This document shows positions 1 to 9,068 of a stretch of 64,000 bases of DNA, one piece after another (position 1 is the stretch's first letter; each line of letters starts with the position of its first letter). The stretch spans positions 23,025 through 87,024 of the forward strand of contig DAOSUS010000008.1 in the NCBI GenBank assembly GCA_035378955.1, written 5' to 3'. The notes beneath the pieces are model-generated. The model was given only the letters and a program-made list of their open reading frames with translations. It searched no databases and was not told the DNA's origin. The translations under genes were made by a program, and so were the position numbers. The stretch comes from Candidatus Hydrogenedens sp. Its GTDB lineage: Bacteria; Hydrogenedentota; Hydrogenedentia; Hydrogenedentales; Hydrogenedentaceae.

Positions 1-410
1 GGAAATTTACCCATTAAAGACAATCGTGTCAGGTTTTCGTATATAGATTGTTCCGTCGGGTATAAAAAATAATAATCATTTACTTCCTGCAAAGACATAT
101 TTGTCTTTTCAGATATTTGCTGAATTAAATTAGCCATTTCCTTTTCAGGTTTATCAATTTGAACCCATCGTGTTTCAGCACCATTAACAATGGAAATAGA
201 TATAGGGTATTCTCCTCCTAATCTTCTGACAATAACATTTAATAAAGCCGATTCCTTAATAAGGTCAAAAACATTTTCATTTTGTATCATCTCATCAAGG
301 GAATTACTTCGTTCTTCTTTCGGAGTAGATTTGCAAGATAGGTTTACAAAAATAAGAAGAATACATATCCCAATGAAATATAATATTTTTTTCTGCATAG
401 ATTTTCTCAT
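1..410 (-). CDS. partial lipoprotein-like protein, possible STN (secretin/TonB short N-terminal) domain; runs off the left edge
   Basis: Reading the minus strand from an ATG at 410 gives 136 codons without a stop to the window edge, so the C-terminus is missing. The product starts with a basic stretch (MRKSMQKK), a hydrophobic helix and a cysteine in VNLSC. This looks like a lipoprotein signal, although the lipobox is imperfect. About residues 80-118 have the pattern of an STN-type domain: an alternating strand, then a helix (NLIQQISEKTN), then a short strand pair (NDYYFLYP). STN domains sit at the N-terminus of secretins and TonB receptors. An ATG at 398 (MQKK) is an alternative start and has a slightly better purine stretch ahead of it. 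That it is a coding gene is fairly safe; the STN assignment is a guess from pattern only. Confidence 0.6.
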   Translation of the reverse strand, partial: MRKSMQKKILYFIGICILLIFVNLSCKSTPKEERSNSLDEMIQNENVFDLIKESALLNVIVRRLGGEYPISISIVNGAETRWVQIDKPEKEMANLIQQISEKTNMSLQEVNDYYFLYPTEQSIYENLTRLSLMGKF

Positions 411-512
411 AAAGTAATACAACACTTTTTAATTATGTAATTAAAGGTCAAATATCATACAATCTTATATCATATAACGAAAAAAAGTAAAAATTCTTTT
501 CTTATTAAGGCT

Positions 513-1115
513 ATGTTTCAATTATCTGTTTATATTATACTTTGGTGCTTGTCTAATGGAGCACAAACTTTTTACGGAGAAATCCCTGAAAATATCCCAA
601 CATTCTTAATAAAAATTCAACGAGAACAATCTGAGTTTTATGGGGGTATTATTATTCAGGGGCAATGGGTAGATAATGCTTCTCTTCCTGAATTAAAAAG
701 TAAATCGGTGGAAATTGTTGTAGATACTCCATGGGAAACACCGCAAATTCATCGCCGAGAATTAGGACATCGGATTGAACTTTCATATGAAGCACCTGTA
801 CTGCGGAAAAAAAGACTGGAGGAAGGTTGGAAAAAAGCAGGTTATGTGCTTTTAGATAATCCTCAGGGGAAAAAGGTGTTAAAAGAGGCTATTTATAAGC
901 AAGCAATACGAGCAATCGAAATGGCTCAATCTATTTATCAGCAAAATCAGCCTCCTGAATTACTATATAGCCCGAGTGGAATAGAACTGGATTCAAACAC
1001 CAACAGGAATACTTTTATAAAACAGTGGATTTTTCATATTTTGATAATCATTTCAGGTGTTTTGTGTTTATCCTTTATTATCTGGAAGTTCCTATTAACT
1101 CCCCATTCATCATAA
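513..1115 (+). CDS. hypothetical exported protein with C-terminal membrane anchor
   Basis: This 200-residue protein belongs to no family I recognise. It has a hydrophobic N-terminus (residues 1-18, ending near SNGAQTFYG) that could be a signal peptide. A mostly polar body of about 150 residues follows, and then one clear membrane helix (about 172-193) with only a short tail behind it. The body would lie outside the cytoplasm, anchored from its C-terminus. The middle part (EEGWKKAGYVLLDN through IRAIEMAQSIYQQ) looks helical. The gene is divergent from the lipoprotein fragment on its left and convergent with the cyclase on its right, 22 bp away. AAGG lies only 3 nt before the ATG, so the ribosome site is weak. 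Confidence 0.6.
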   Translation: MFQLSVYIILWCLSNGAQTFYGEIPENIPTFLIKIQREQSEFYGGIIIQGQWVDNASLPELKSKSVEIVVDTPWETPQIHRRELGHRIELSYEAPVLRKKRLEEGWKKAGYVLLDNPQGKKVLKEAIYKQAIRAIEMAQSIYQQNQPPELLYSPSGIELDSNTNRNTFIKQWIFHILIIISGVLCLSFIIWKFLLTPHSS

Positions 1116-1137
1116 GATAAAAAACTCCCATTTATTT

Positions 1138-2778
1138 CTAAATCAGCCCTTTAACCTCATAAGCCACAATGAATTGTTCTTTATTTTTTACTTTAAAGGT
1201 ACCAATAGGAGAACCTCTAACCCTTCCCTTTAACTCTGCCCATGCTCCACTTCCCACAACAATTGCCCCTGGATTTGCCATATCACACAAACGCTTTGCA
1301 GAATTTACCCTATCCCCTACAACAGTATATTCCATTCGTTTCGGAGAACCAATAAATCCCGCGACTACCTCTCCCGTTTCGATACCAATACCCAATTGAA
1401 AAGCAGGTTTTCCTTCAGAAACTCTTAATACATTCAGTTCTTCGTTTCTTTTTAATATATCTAAAGAAGCACACACAGCAGAATATGTATCATCTCCTGT
1501 GGAAATAGGTGCACCAAATATAGCCATAATCTCATCGCCTATATATTTGTCCAATGTTCCATTCCAGGCAAAAACGATTTCTGTCATTGCCGTAAAATGT
1601 TCATTTAGCAAAAAGAGTAATTCTTGTGGAGAAAGTCGCTCCGCCATCTGTGATGAACCCCGAATATCACAAAACATTGTGGCAACTTTTTTCTTTTCAC
1701 CACCCAATTGAATAGCAGAACCTTTGCTTATGATTTGCTCAACAACAATATCGGGCAGAAATCGTCGGAAATTATCCCTCTTTCTTTCTTCTTCAAGCAT
1801 CTTCATATTTAATTGAGCATTTTCTATAGCAAGGGCAATTTGATTAGCCATAGAACAGAATAAATCTAAATCTCCCTCATCAAAAAAAGCCTTCTTTTTA
1901 ATCGTATCAATATAAATAGAACCTAATATCCTATCTTCGATTCTTAGGGGAACACACATAGCACTTGTTATTTTGCGGGCAATAACACTCTCCCTATTTC
2001 CAAACTCCACATCTGCATAACGGTCTATCATAAGTACGGGTTCACCATCTATGGCAGACTTTCCTGCTATACCCATACTCGGTAAATTCGCTTCTAATCC
2101 AGAACCCATTGCCCGTGCAACTTTCGTTACTAAGGTATTTTTATTTTCATCCTTCAAAAGGATAAAGCCTCGTTCCGCACCTAAAACTTCTATCACAAGG
2201 TCTAAAACTTGTTCAAGTTTTGAATCCAAGTGATGTGCAGAACCCATAATTTGTGTTGCTTTATATAACGCATCTAACCGACGATAAGTACGAGTCAGTT
2301 TCTTTATATCAATAGAGGGGGTAACGACTTCTTTCGTCTTTTGTAGGGTCGGTTCCGCTTCTTCCTTGGATATTTTAAATAAAGTATTTTTGACCTCTTC
2401 TATTTCCTCACGAACATGTTCCATCTGGTCTATATACTTACTTTCATGTCTGTCCTTATCCTGAAAAGTTTTGGAATCTTTTTTAGGTATGTCATCTCTG
2501 AAAACAATTCTGCATTTACTGCCAAGCCATATTTCATCCAAATGTTTGAGTTTATGTTCCACTATTCTTTGACGATTTACATAAGTGCCATTCAAACTTT
2601 TCAAATCAGCAATAATATACGCTCCATCTTTAATAAAAATCTTTGCGTGATGTCGCGATATTTCTTCCGTGAATAAAATCACATCACAGTCATTCGACCT
2701 GCCTAAAACTATCTCTTTGTCTTCAATAGGAACCGTCTGTGTAGAAATTCCCTGTTGTTCAATAATCAATAAAGGCAC
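1138..2778 (-). CDS. FHA-GAF-class III adenylate cyclase
   Basis: Three domains follow in order. An FHA phosphothreonine-binding domain occupies about residues 1-95 (LGRS, ISRHH and LNGTYVN are its signature loops). A charged linker is followed by a GAF sensor domain (about 175-320), a short coiled coil, and a class III nucleotide cyclase catalytic domain (about 355-525). Both metal-binding aspartates are visible (FCDIRGSS and YIGDEIMAIFG). So are the adenine-selecting Lys (LDKYIGD) and Thr (EYTVVGD) and the transition-state Asn/Arg (RVNSAKRL). The Lys/Thr pair points to the class IIIb type and to cAMP as product. There is no signal peptide or membrane helix, so it should be cytoplasmic. FHA suggests recruitment by a Ser/Thr-phosphorylated partner; a PP2C phosphatase lies at 30.8 kb. 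The start is GTG, with AAAAGGAG 10 nt upstream. Confidence 0.93.
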   Translation of the reverse strand: MPLLIIEQQGISTQTVPIEDKEIVLGRSNDCDVILFTEEISRHHAKIFIKDGAYIIADLKSLNGTYVNRQRIVEHKLKHLDEIWLGSKCRIVFRDDIPKKDSKTFQDKDRHESKYIDQMEHVREEIEEVKNTLFKISKEEAEPTLQKTKEVVTPSIDIKKLTRTYRRLDALYKATQIMGSAHHLDSKLEQVLDLVIEVLGAERGFILLKDENKNTLVTKVARAMGSGLEANLPSMGIAGKSAIDGEPVLMIDRYADVEFGNRESVIARKITSAMCVPLRIEDRILGSIYIDTIKKKAFFDEGDLDLFCSMANQIALAIENAQLNMKMLEEERKRDNFRRFLPDIVVEQIISKGSAIQLGGEKKKVATMFCDIRGSSQMAERLSPQELLFLLNEHFTAMTEIVFAWNGTLDKYIGDEIMAIFGAPISTGDDTYSAVCASLDILKRNEELNVLRVSEGKPAFQLGIGIETGEVVAGFIGSPKRMEYTVVGDRVNSAKRLCDMANPGAIVVGSGAWAELKGRVRGSPIGTFKVKNKEQFIVAYEVKGLI

Positions 2779-2865
2779 AATATACCAACTCCTTTTAATA
2801 ACATATAGTTATAGAAATTGATATTTAAATTTAATTTAACAAAAAGTTTTTACTTTCTTTGTCAA

Positions 2866-5403
2866 TTATGGGATATAAGGTTCTATAGATATTTTATCTG
2901 AAGCAATTCCTTGAAGTTTCATTGTAAATTCCCAGGCTGCTCCTTGATTGTATACAGCCATCAACAACACATTATCTTTTTGTAATTTAACAGGGAACTG
3001 GTCCTGGTCAGGTGTCATGGTTCTTCCCTCTGCAAATGAGTGAACCAGATTTCCATTAAGCCACACTTTAACACCATCATTACTTCCCAATAATATCTTT
3101 GCTTCAGCAGGTTCAGGCACTGTAATCTTACATGCTACATAATCTACACATTCCACTGCACCACCAGAGAACTCTGCCAAATCTGCATAAATCAAACCAT
3201 CTCCACGGACTTTTATTGGTAAAATACGCCAATCTTTAACAGAACTCATATCCGTTTCCGGTGGGAAAGAAACTTCATCAAATAATCTTCTGGCTCCGTA
3301 ATCTTCCATGCGGTAAGGACCACTTACACTCCACGAGCCAATATATTCTCCTTTATTCTTCAGGCCATTTAACAAATACTCTAACTCTTTTGCTTGATTA
3401 TCTTTTAGGTTAGGAAGCATTTCTTCCAAAATCGGTATCGTTTTTGAAGGATAAGAAAAACAGATATTCTTTGCTACACTAAATCTTGCGTTTGCCCAAT
3501 CTGCTTTTACCGCATTGTTAATATTCCTTCCTTCTATAAAATCCAATACTTCTAATAAACTCAATTTTGCAAGTCCACCCAAAATATTTTTTTGAAGCGA
3601 TGGATTGTCACCTGCCATTTTCCAGAGACTTACATAGTAATCATATTTTTGTCTATCTGCCATATTTAAGGTCCTCAATATATTTAAGGAACTTAAAATA
3701 CCGACATTCTTAACCTCTTCATTGGCTTCCTGCGAAATTTCATCTACTATCTTTTGCAAAGTATTTGCATCATCACACTGTCCTATGGATTGCAAAATAC
3801 TTACCTTTAAGTTAGGTTCATTAGACCATAAACTTTCAAGCATTGCACATGCTTCCGGGCTTTTAATATTCCCTAATAAAGTTATTAAGGATTTCTTTTG
3901 TAAATCATTCTTACATTTTTTCCATTGATCCGTTATAAGCGTTACTTTGCGTCCTTCATCTCTTACCCTATCAATAATTAAAGAAATAGCCGGAAGGTAA
4001 GCAGAACTATTCTCTGCATCTGCCATAAGTTTATCAAAGAGAAAAGATAAATCTTCTTCATTTCCTAAAACGGCATAATAATTAATCGCCCCATCCAAAA
4101 TATCTTTATCATTCTTTGATAGGGCATTCTTAATAATTTCTTTGGCTTCTATTGACCTGCGTTCTGTTAATAAATCAACGGCTAATTTTTTAACCTCGGC
4201 ATTTCCTTTCTGAACTTTTTCTATCAAGTACTTGTTGGTATCAGGATTATCCAATTTAATTAACGCATCTTTGGCTATATCTTTAATTTCACGAGGACCA
4301 TTTAATACGATATTCACTAATGGCTCTACGGCACGGTTGTCGCCTATTCGACCTAAACATTGAATTGCAGATATTTTTACTTCTCCATCTGCATTCTCGG
4401 CAAGGTCTAAAATCTGAGAAATAGCCCCTGAAATCTTACGAGAGGCAACAACCTCCAATATTCCTAACTGAAGTCTTGGATTTGCTGTTTTTAATGTATT
4501 TACACATTTCTCTAAAAGCAATTCATCAGAAAAAGATTTGTCTTTTAATAAATCAATAGCCGTCGACGAAAGTATGGCATCTTCACTATCTACACTCTGC
4601 CAGACTTCATTAAAGGCTTCCTTACCCTTCAACTGAACCAGTCCTCTCAGAGCATACCCCCTACTCACAGGAATTACTTTGTCATTATTAAATAATGACG
4701 AGTAGATTTCCAAAGCCCTATCTTTTTCAGATAATTCCAATTGGCTTGCAATCTTTAAAAGAGAAGACTGAACATCCAGATTTTCCAGCATGGACTTATT
4801 TTTTGCCCAGTTCCATAATACATTTCCAGATTCTTTTCCACCGATAGAACCTAATGCGATTATCACCGAACTTTGTATTTTCGGTGATGGATTATCCAGA
4901 TATTGTGCTAATGTTTCAACAGATGAGTCATCCTTCCTTCTCCCCAAAGAATTGATAATAGCGACTTTGTCATCTTTTGATATAGATTCTTGTTTTAATA
5001 CCTTTATAAGGGATTGTGTCGCTTCCTTACCGGGGATTTGCTCTAAAATACGACAAGCAATATCAATCGTTTCTTTATCTTTCAATAAAGGTTCTATTCC
5101 CGGAACAACGGATGGAGTTGCTATTACAACTAATTGACGAGCAATAAATCTCTTGCCATCAATAAAGCATTTGGGCAAAATCGCTACAAGTTGTTTTGAT
5201 AACTGCTCTTGTTTTGCGGGGTTATTTTGTGTCGTTTTTATTGCTTCCAGAATAGGCTCTAAGGGTTCCCGATTCATTCCAAACTTATAGGTTTGCAAAT
5301 AATTCAAGGCATCGTTAATGTTCGGAATTTCCTGAGCAAAGGCAACCGATACCAAAACTATTAATGTCAGGAATATATTAATCAAAATATAATTATTTTT
5401 CAT
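2866..5403 (-). CDS. secreted HEAT-repeat protein with C-terminal lectin/PA14-like domain
   Basis: A Sec signal peptide (about residues 1-23, ending SVAFAQE) leads into some 600 residues of alpha-helical HEAT-like repeats. Recurring units such as VIIALGSIGG and AIQCLGRIGD show the spacing. The last 150 or so residues form a beta domain with SWSVSGPYR, LLGSNDGVKVWLNG and LLMAVYNQGAAWEFTMKL. This resembles the PA14/sugar-binding-like modules attached to planctomycete and Hydrogenedentota enzymes. HEAT repeats are scaffolds and there is no catalytic motif, so a binding role in the periplasm or outside is likely. It lies 19 bp behind the oxidoreductase gene and is surely co-transcribed with it. 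AGGAG stands just ahead of the ATG. Confidence 0.8.
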   Translation of the reverse strand: MKNNYILINIFLTLIVLVSVAFAQEIPNINDALNYLQTYKFGMNREPLEPILEAIKTTQNNPAKQEQLSKQLVAILPKCFIDGKRFIARQLVVIATPSVVPGIEPLLKDKETIDIACRILEQIPGKEATQSLIKVLKQESISKDDKVAIINSLGRRKDDSSVETLAQYLDNPSPKIQSSVIIALGSIGGKESGNVLWNWAKNKSMLENLDVQSSLLKIASQLELSEKDRALEIYSSLFNNDKVIPVSRGYALRGLVQLKGKEAFNEVWQSVDSEDAILSSTAIDLLKDKSFSDELLLEKCVNTLKTANPRLQLGILEVVASRKISGAISQILDLAENADGEVKISAIQCLGRIGDNRAVEPLVNIVLNGPREIKDIAKDALIKLDNPDTNKYLIEKVQKGNAEVKKLAVDLLTERRSIEAKEIIKNALSKNDKDILDGAINYYAVLGNEEDLSFLFDKLMADAENSSAYLPAISLIIDRVRDEGRKVTLITDQWKKCKNDLQKKSLITLLGNIKSPEACAMLESLWSNEPNLKVSILQSIGQCDDANTLQKIVDEISQEANEEVKNVGILSSLNILRTLNMADRQKYDYYVSLWKMAGDNPSLQKNILGGLAKLSLLEVLDFIEGRNINNAVKADWANARFSVAKNICFSYPSKTIPILEEMLPNLKDNQAKELEYLLNGLKNKGEYIGSWSVSGPYRMEDYGARRLFDEVSFPPETDMSSVKDWRILPIKVRGDGLIYADLAEFSGGAVECVDYVACKITVPEPAEAKILLGSNDGVKVWLNGNLVHSFAEGRTMTPDQDQFPVKLQKDNVLLMAVYNQGAAWEFTMKLQGIASDKISIEPYIP

Positions 5404-5422
5404 TTTTTATCTCCTTTTTTGT

Positions 5423-6751
5423 TTAACCTAAAGTCCAGGGTGCTCTCATAGAAGGTTGCATCATACGGTTGGCTTCATCATCATGGATAAACATTTCCTT
5501 TTCAGGGTCCCAATTCAATTTGCGTCCAAGTCTCATCGCAATATTTGCCATATGACACATGGTCGCTGTGTGATAACCCACTTCAACAGGAGCCGTGGGG
5601 TCTTTACGGGACTTAACACATTCGATGAAATTCTTATGATGTCCCTTGCTTCTGCCCAAATGAATTTCATTAGGTCCTATGGTCTCTTGCAGTAAAGAAG
5701 GAGGATTGGCTCGCAGGTCACCTCTATGAATATAAATAAAAATCCATCCTTTATCACCCTCAAACTTAATTCCGCGAGGACCAACACTCTTCCCTAACAA
5801 TTCAACACCGTTAGCATACTCAAATCGGAATTCATAACTCATTGCCGTGTTAAACAGTCCTTCTTTGGGGAAGAAACCTTTTCCTTCCACAGAGATGGGG
5901 AAGGTATCATCGGTTCCATTACCTAACTGACCTAAATCAATAATATGCGCACCTCGGTCTGTCATTTCCCCGCCACTATAGTCCAAAATATAGCGGAACC
6001 AGAAATGACACCTCTTTTCTGTATAAGGCTCTTTTGGAGCAGGACCTAACCAGAAATCATAATCAAAACCGGGAGGAATCGGCATTTCAGGTTGGGGAGG
6101 AATAGGAGTATGATTATCCACAGGCATGTTTACCCGTATAGTATGCAATTTTCCTATCCTTCCATTCCTTACCAATTCACATGCATACCTTGCATTATCG
6201 CGAGAACGCTCATGACTACCTGTTTGAAACACTCTGCGATATTTACGGACTGCTTCCACTACTGCTTTCCCTTCTGGAATGGAATTGGCCAACGGTTTTT
6301 CGCAATAAATATCCTTCCCCGCTTTTGCCGCAGCGATAGAAATAATAGGATGCCAATGGTCAGGTGTTGCAATCATTACCGCATCAACATCTTTACGAGC
6401 AATTACATCCCGAAAGTCATGATATACATCACAGCCTTTATAATCCGGTATATTTTTATTTTGGGCGTAGAAATCATTCACTATCTTTTGGGCTTCCTGC
6501 GCATGATTATCATCCACATCACAAACAGCAACCACTTGGACTTCAGGTAGACTTAAAAAAGCCTTCATATCATACTTACCCTGACCTCCAACGCCAATAC
6601 AGGCAACGGTAATTCGTTCATTAGGCAAAGCAGAAGGTTCGGCTCCCCAAACATAGGAAGGAATAATTGCAGGTGCAACCGTTATTCCTGCTGTTCCCAT
6701 AAGAACATTTTTTATAAATGTTCTTCTTGAGTAATGATTTGATTTATTCAT
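5423..6751 (-). CDS. Tat-exported Gfo/Idh/MocA-family oxidoreductase
   Basis: The N-terminus carries a twin-arginine signal (SRRTFIK followed by a hydrophobic helix, cleavage near VWGAEP). The NAD(P)-binding Rossmann domain begins at about residue 45 with CIGVGGQG and contains the family's EKP motif (YCEKPLA). The C-terminal domain has GGEMTDRGAHIIDLG, which includes the acidic/His residues usual in the catalytic groove. Family members oxidise or isomerise sugars and cyclitols, and Tat export fits a folded protein carrying a bound dinucleotide. The substrate cannot be read from sequence. It is first in an operon with the HEAT-repeat protein. GGAG lies about 9 nt before the ATG. The length (442) is normal for the exported subfamily. 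Confidence 0.92.
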   Translation of the reverse strand: MNKSNHYSRRTFIKNVLMGTAGITVAPAIIPSYVWGAEPSALPNERITVACIGVGGQGKYDMKAFLSLPEVQVVAVCDVDDNHAQEAQKIVNDFYAQNKNIPDYKGCDVYHDFRDVIARKDVDAVMIATPDHWHPIISIAAAKAGKDIYCEKPLANSIPEGKAVVEAVRKYRRVFQTGSHERSRDNARYACELVRNGRIGKLHTIRVNMPVDNHTPIPPQPEMPIPPGFDYDFWLGPAPKEPYTEKRCHFWFRYILDYSGGEMTDRGAHIIDLGQLGNGTDDTFPISVEGKGFFPKEGLFNTAMSYEFRFEYANGVELLGKSVGPRGIKFEGDKGWIFIYIHRGDLRANPPSLLQETIGPNEIHLGRSKGHHKNFIECVKSRKDPTAPVEVGYHTATMCHMANIAMRLGRKLNWDPEKEMFIHDDEANRMMQPSMRAPWTLG

Positions 6752-6922
6752 AGGGCAAACTCCAGTTAGATGTTAAATAACCAATATCCTACTTTTATTA
6801 TTCAACCAAAAATATATAGCAATTCTAATGCAAACAGAGGTATTAATTAAAGTGAGAAACGAACCAAAACAAATCATAAAAAGGAAGGGGGCAACTTGAC
6901 AAAGAATTTCACATTTTAGGGA

Positions 6923-8470
6923 CTATTTTAATTCTAAGAGGGACTGTGCCGTAGCGGTCTTTATTTGATACCATGCTCGGAACAAAGCGACCCGTGCGGA
7001 AGCAAGTCTTCCCTCTGCTTCAATCAAATCTTTTTGAGCCTGATTTAATCGAACCAATGAAGTTTGCCCTGCTTTGTATTCCTGTTCCACCAAATCCCTA
7101 TTTTTCCTAACATATTGTGCATTTTCTCGTTGTAATTTTAGTTGTTCCTGTGCCGATTTTAGTTCTTGCAGAGTGCTTTGGACATCTGTTATAACATCAA
7201 TTCTACCTGCATAATAATTTTGCTCTGCTTCACGAAGTTTTGCCCTTGCTTCTGCCCGCAATGCACGGTATTTACCACCCGAAAAGAGATTATACGAAAC
7301 ATCCACACTTACCGTTGTAGCAAAATCATCGGAACCAAATTCGCTATCTACCGTCCTCGTTGCTGAACGGGATAAGGATACATTCATTTGGGGATATAGT
7401 GTAGAACGACTTTGTCCAACCTGTGCTTCGGATTGCTGAATAATCAAGGTTAACATCTTTAAATCAGGTCTGTTTTGTAAAGCAACTGATAACAATTCAT
7501 CAACATTCGGATTTTTCAAATCTTCATCGGTCTCATCTTTCAGAGGTGTTAATTTTACATAGTCTGGAAGGATACCTGCATTCAAACCCATTACACCAGC
7601 TAATGATATACGAGCAATTTCTCGATTCTGTCGAGCATTGATAATCTGTGCTTCTGCCGACCTCAATAGAACTTCAAAATTCAGGACATCACTTAAAGAA
7701 CCGGCTCCTAATTCTTGTTTTACCTTTGCCTCATAAAGGAGTCTTTCATTAAAGGCTTTGTCCGCTTCGGCTATTCGAATATTTTCTTCTGCTAATTGCA
7801 CAGCATAAAAACTATTTGCTACCGCTGATAACAACATGCGTACGGCTTCCTGCTGGGATTCTTGCGTTGCTTTTTCACCTAATTTTGCAAGTGCAACAGA
7901 ATATTTACGAGCAAAACCATCAAATAAGGTGTATCGAATAATAAAATTTATCGCATAATTATTCTGTGATTCGGGAATACTATTACTTGCTTGATATGCA
8001 GAAATCCATGAATTTAAAACAGTTTCCCAGGGGATTGAGGATAAAATATCCGTGCTAGTCCCTCCCGTTCCTCTAAACATAGATTGAGAAATAGCATTGG
8101 AACTCTGTTGCCAAACAGCGTTCTGTGAACGCCGTATAGCCGTATCTGATAAGTCTGTGTGTGAAGCCGTATAATTGGCAATGATTTGGGGATAGTATTG
8201 GGCTAATGCCTGTTTAACTTTCTGCCTTGCTTGTTCTATTCGTTCGGACACTGCTTTTAGTGAAGGATTTTGCTCTAATGCTATTTTTTGTGCTGTTTGT
8301 AAGTCTAAATATTCAGGGAGTTGCTGACTGACTTGAGTTGTATCTTCAGATTTTAATGGGAAAGTATCTGCACCTGTATCTCGAGAATAGGCTACAAAAC
8401 ACATAAAAATACATATACCTGTAATACATACACTTAAATATTTTTTAATACCGAAACTTGCGAATGCCAT
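6923..8470 (-). CDS. TolC-family outer membrane efflux protein
   Basis: This 515-residue protein has a signal-like N-terminus (hydrophobic stretch about 10-28). It also shows the two repeated halves of the OEP fold, long amphipathic coiled-coil helices rich in Ala/Gln/Glu with short beta segments between them. Typical signatures are LDLQTAQKIALEQNPSLKA near the N-terminus, LRSAEAQIINARQN, and GRIDVITDVQSTLQEL near the end. It forms the outer membrane channel of the tripartite pump whose other parts are encoded upstream on the same strand. Its ATG lies inside the end of the acyltransferase gene (26-bp overlap), so translation is probably coupled. It is the last gene of the operon. Confidence 0.92.
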   Translation of the reverse strand: MAFASFGIKKYLSVCITGICIFMCFVAYSRDTGADTFPLKSEDTTQVSQQLPEYLDLQTAQKIALEQNPSLKAVSERIEQARQKVKQALAQYYPQIIANYTASHTDLSDTAIRRSQNAVWQQSSNAISQSMFRGTGGTSTDILSSIPWETVLNSWISAYQASNSIPESQNNYAINFIIRYTLFDGFARKYSVALAKLGEKATQESQQEAVRMLLSAVANSFYAVQLAEENIRIAEADKAFNERLLYEAKVKQELGAGSLSDVLNFEVLLRSAEAQIINARQNREIARISLAGVMGLNAGILPDYVKLTPLKDETDEDLKNPNVDELLSVALQNRPDLKMLTLIIQQSEAQVGQSRSTLYPQMNVSLSRSATRTVDSEFGSDDFATTVSVDVSYNLFSGGKYRALRAEARAKLREAEQNYYAGRIDVITDVQSTLQELKSAQEQLKLQRENAQYVRKNRDLVEQEYKAGQTSLVRLNQAQKDLIEAEGRLASARVALFRAWYQIKTATAQSLLELK

Positions 8471-9044
8471 ATTTTTTCATTAACTCCTCTGTTTGTTGTA
8501 ATTTTTCAGGAGAAACATTTTCAATACGATGACCCACTTTTCGTGCGGGGACTCCTGCCCATACCTCCAAAGGTCCTACCTTTGTATCCTCTGTAAGGAC
8601 ACTTCCTACACCAATAATAGCGCCATCTCCAATTTCTACACCCGGATGTATATAACAACGACTACCCACAAGGACATTATCTCCAATAATTATCGGCTTA
8701 GCGATATGTGGTGTTAAGGCAAAATGTTCTTTTGTTCCCCAAAAAACATGGTGAGTATCTCTTATAACTGTAAATTCAGCAATAGCCGTATTACTTCCAA
8801 TTTGTATTAATGCAGTAGATTCTAAAATTGTATAGTAACTTAATACGGAGTGAGTACCCATTATTATTTTTCCATCTCTATGGGTACGAAGTATCACATA
8901 ATCTCGAAAACGACAATAATCCCCACATTCTACATGTCCCTCTATAGTAAAGTGTTTCCCCTGAATACGACATCTCTTCCCTTTTTTGGCAAATTTTAAG
9001 CCATGATAGAAACTTCGCCAGCGAACTAAAAAAGGTTCAAACAT
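8445..9044 (-). CDS. left-handed beta-helix (hexapeptide) acyltransferase
   Basis: From about residue 30 the protein shows hexapeptide-repeat turns ([LIV]-G-x4: HFTIEGHVECGDY, IIGDNVLVGSRCYIHPGVEIGDGAIIGVGSVL). It ends with the AGVPARKVG signature of WbbJ/NodL/LacA-type O-acetyltransferases. Such enzymes transfer an acetyl group from acetyl-CoA to a sugar or small-molecule hydroxyl. The catalytic His may be one of the pair in IRDTHHVFW. No membrane helix is seen, so it is cytoplasmic. It lies between the RND pump gene (24 bp upstream) and tolC (overlapping), which is unusual for a pump operon and suggests acetylation linked to the exported substrate. Confidence 0.88.
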   Translation of the reverse strand: MFEPFLVRWRSFYHGLKFAKKGKRCRIQGKHFTIEGHVECGDYCRFRDYVILRTHRDGKIIMGTHSVLSYYTILESTALIQIGSNTAIAEFTVIRDTHHVFWGTKEHFALTPHIAKPIIIGDNVLVGSRCYIHPGVEIGDGAIIGVGSVLTEDTKVGPLEVWAGVPARKVGHRIENVSPEKLQQTEELMKKYGIRKFRY

Positions 9045-9068
9045 GTTTTATTATTCCTTCATCCATTC

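Noticed and set aside
190..417. 75-codon plus-strand frame at the left edge
   Set aside because: It is the reverse of the minus-strand lipoprotein frame (410 to the edge), which has a signal-like start and sensible composition.
2837..2865. TTGACA upstream of the cyclase gene taken as a promoter
   Set aside because: The -35 is perfect, but no acceptable -10 exists at 16-19 bp, and the hexamer overlaps the stop region of the HEAT-repeat gene.
2866..5403. Repeat array in the HEAT-repeat gene considered as a DNA repeat
   Set aside because: The periodicity is at protein level only; the nucleotide units differ and there are no constant repeats with spacers as in CRISPR.
6092..6550. 152-codon plus-strand frame
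   Set aside because: It lies wholly antisense to the Gfo/Idh/MocA oxidoreductase and resembles no protein.
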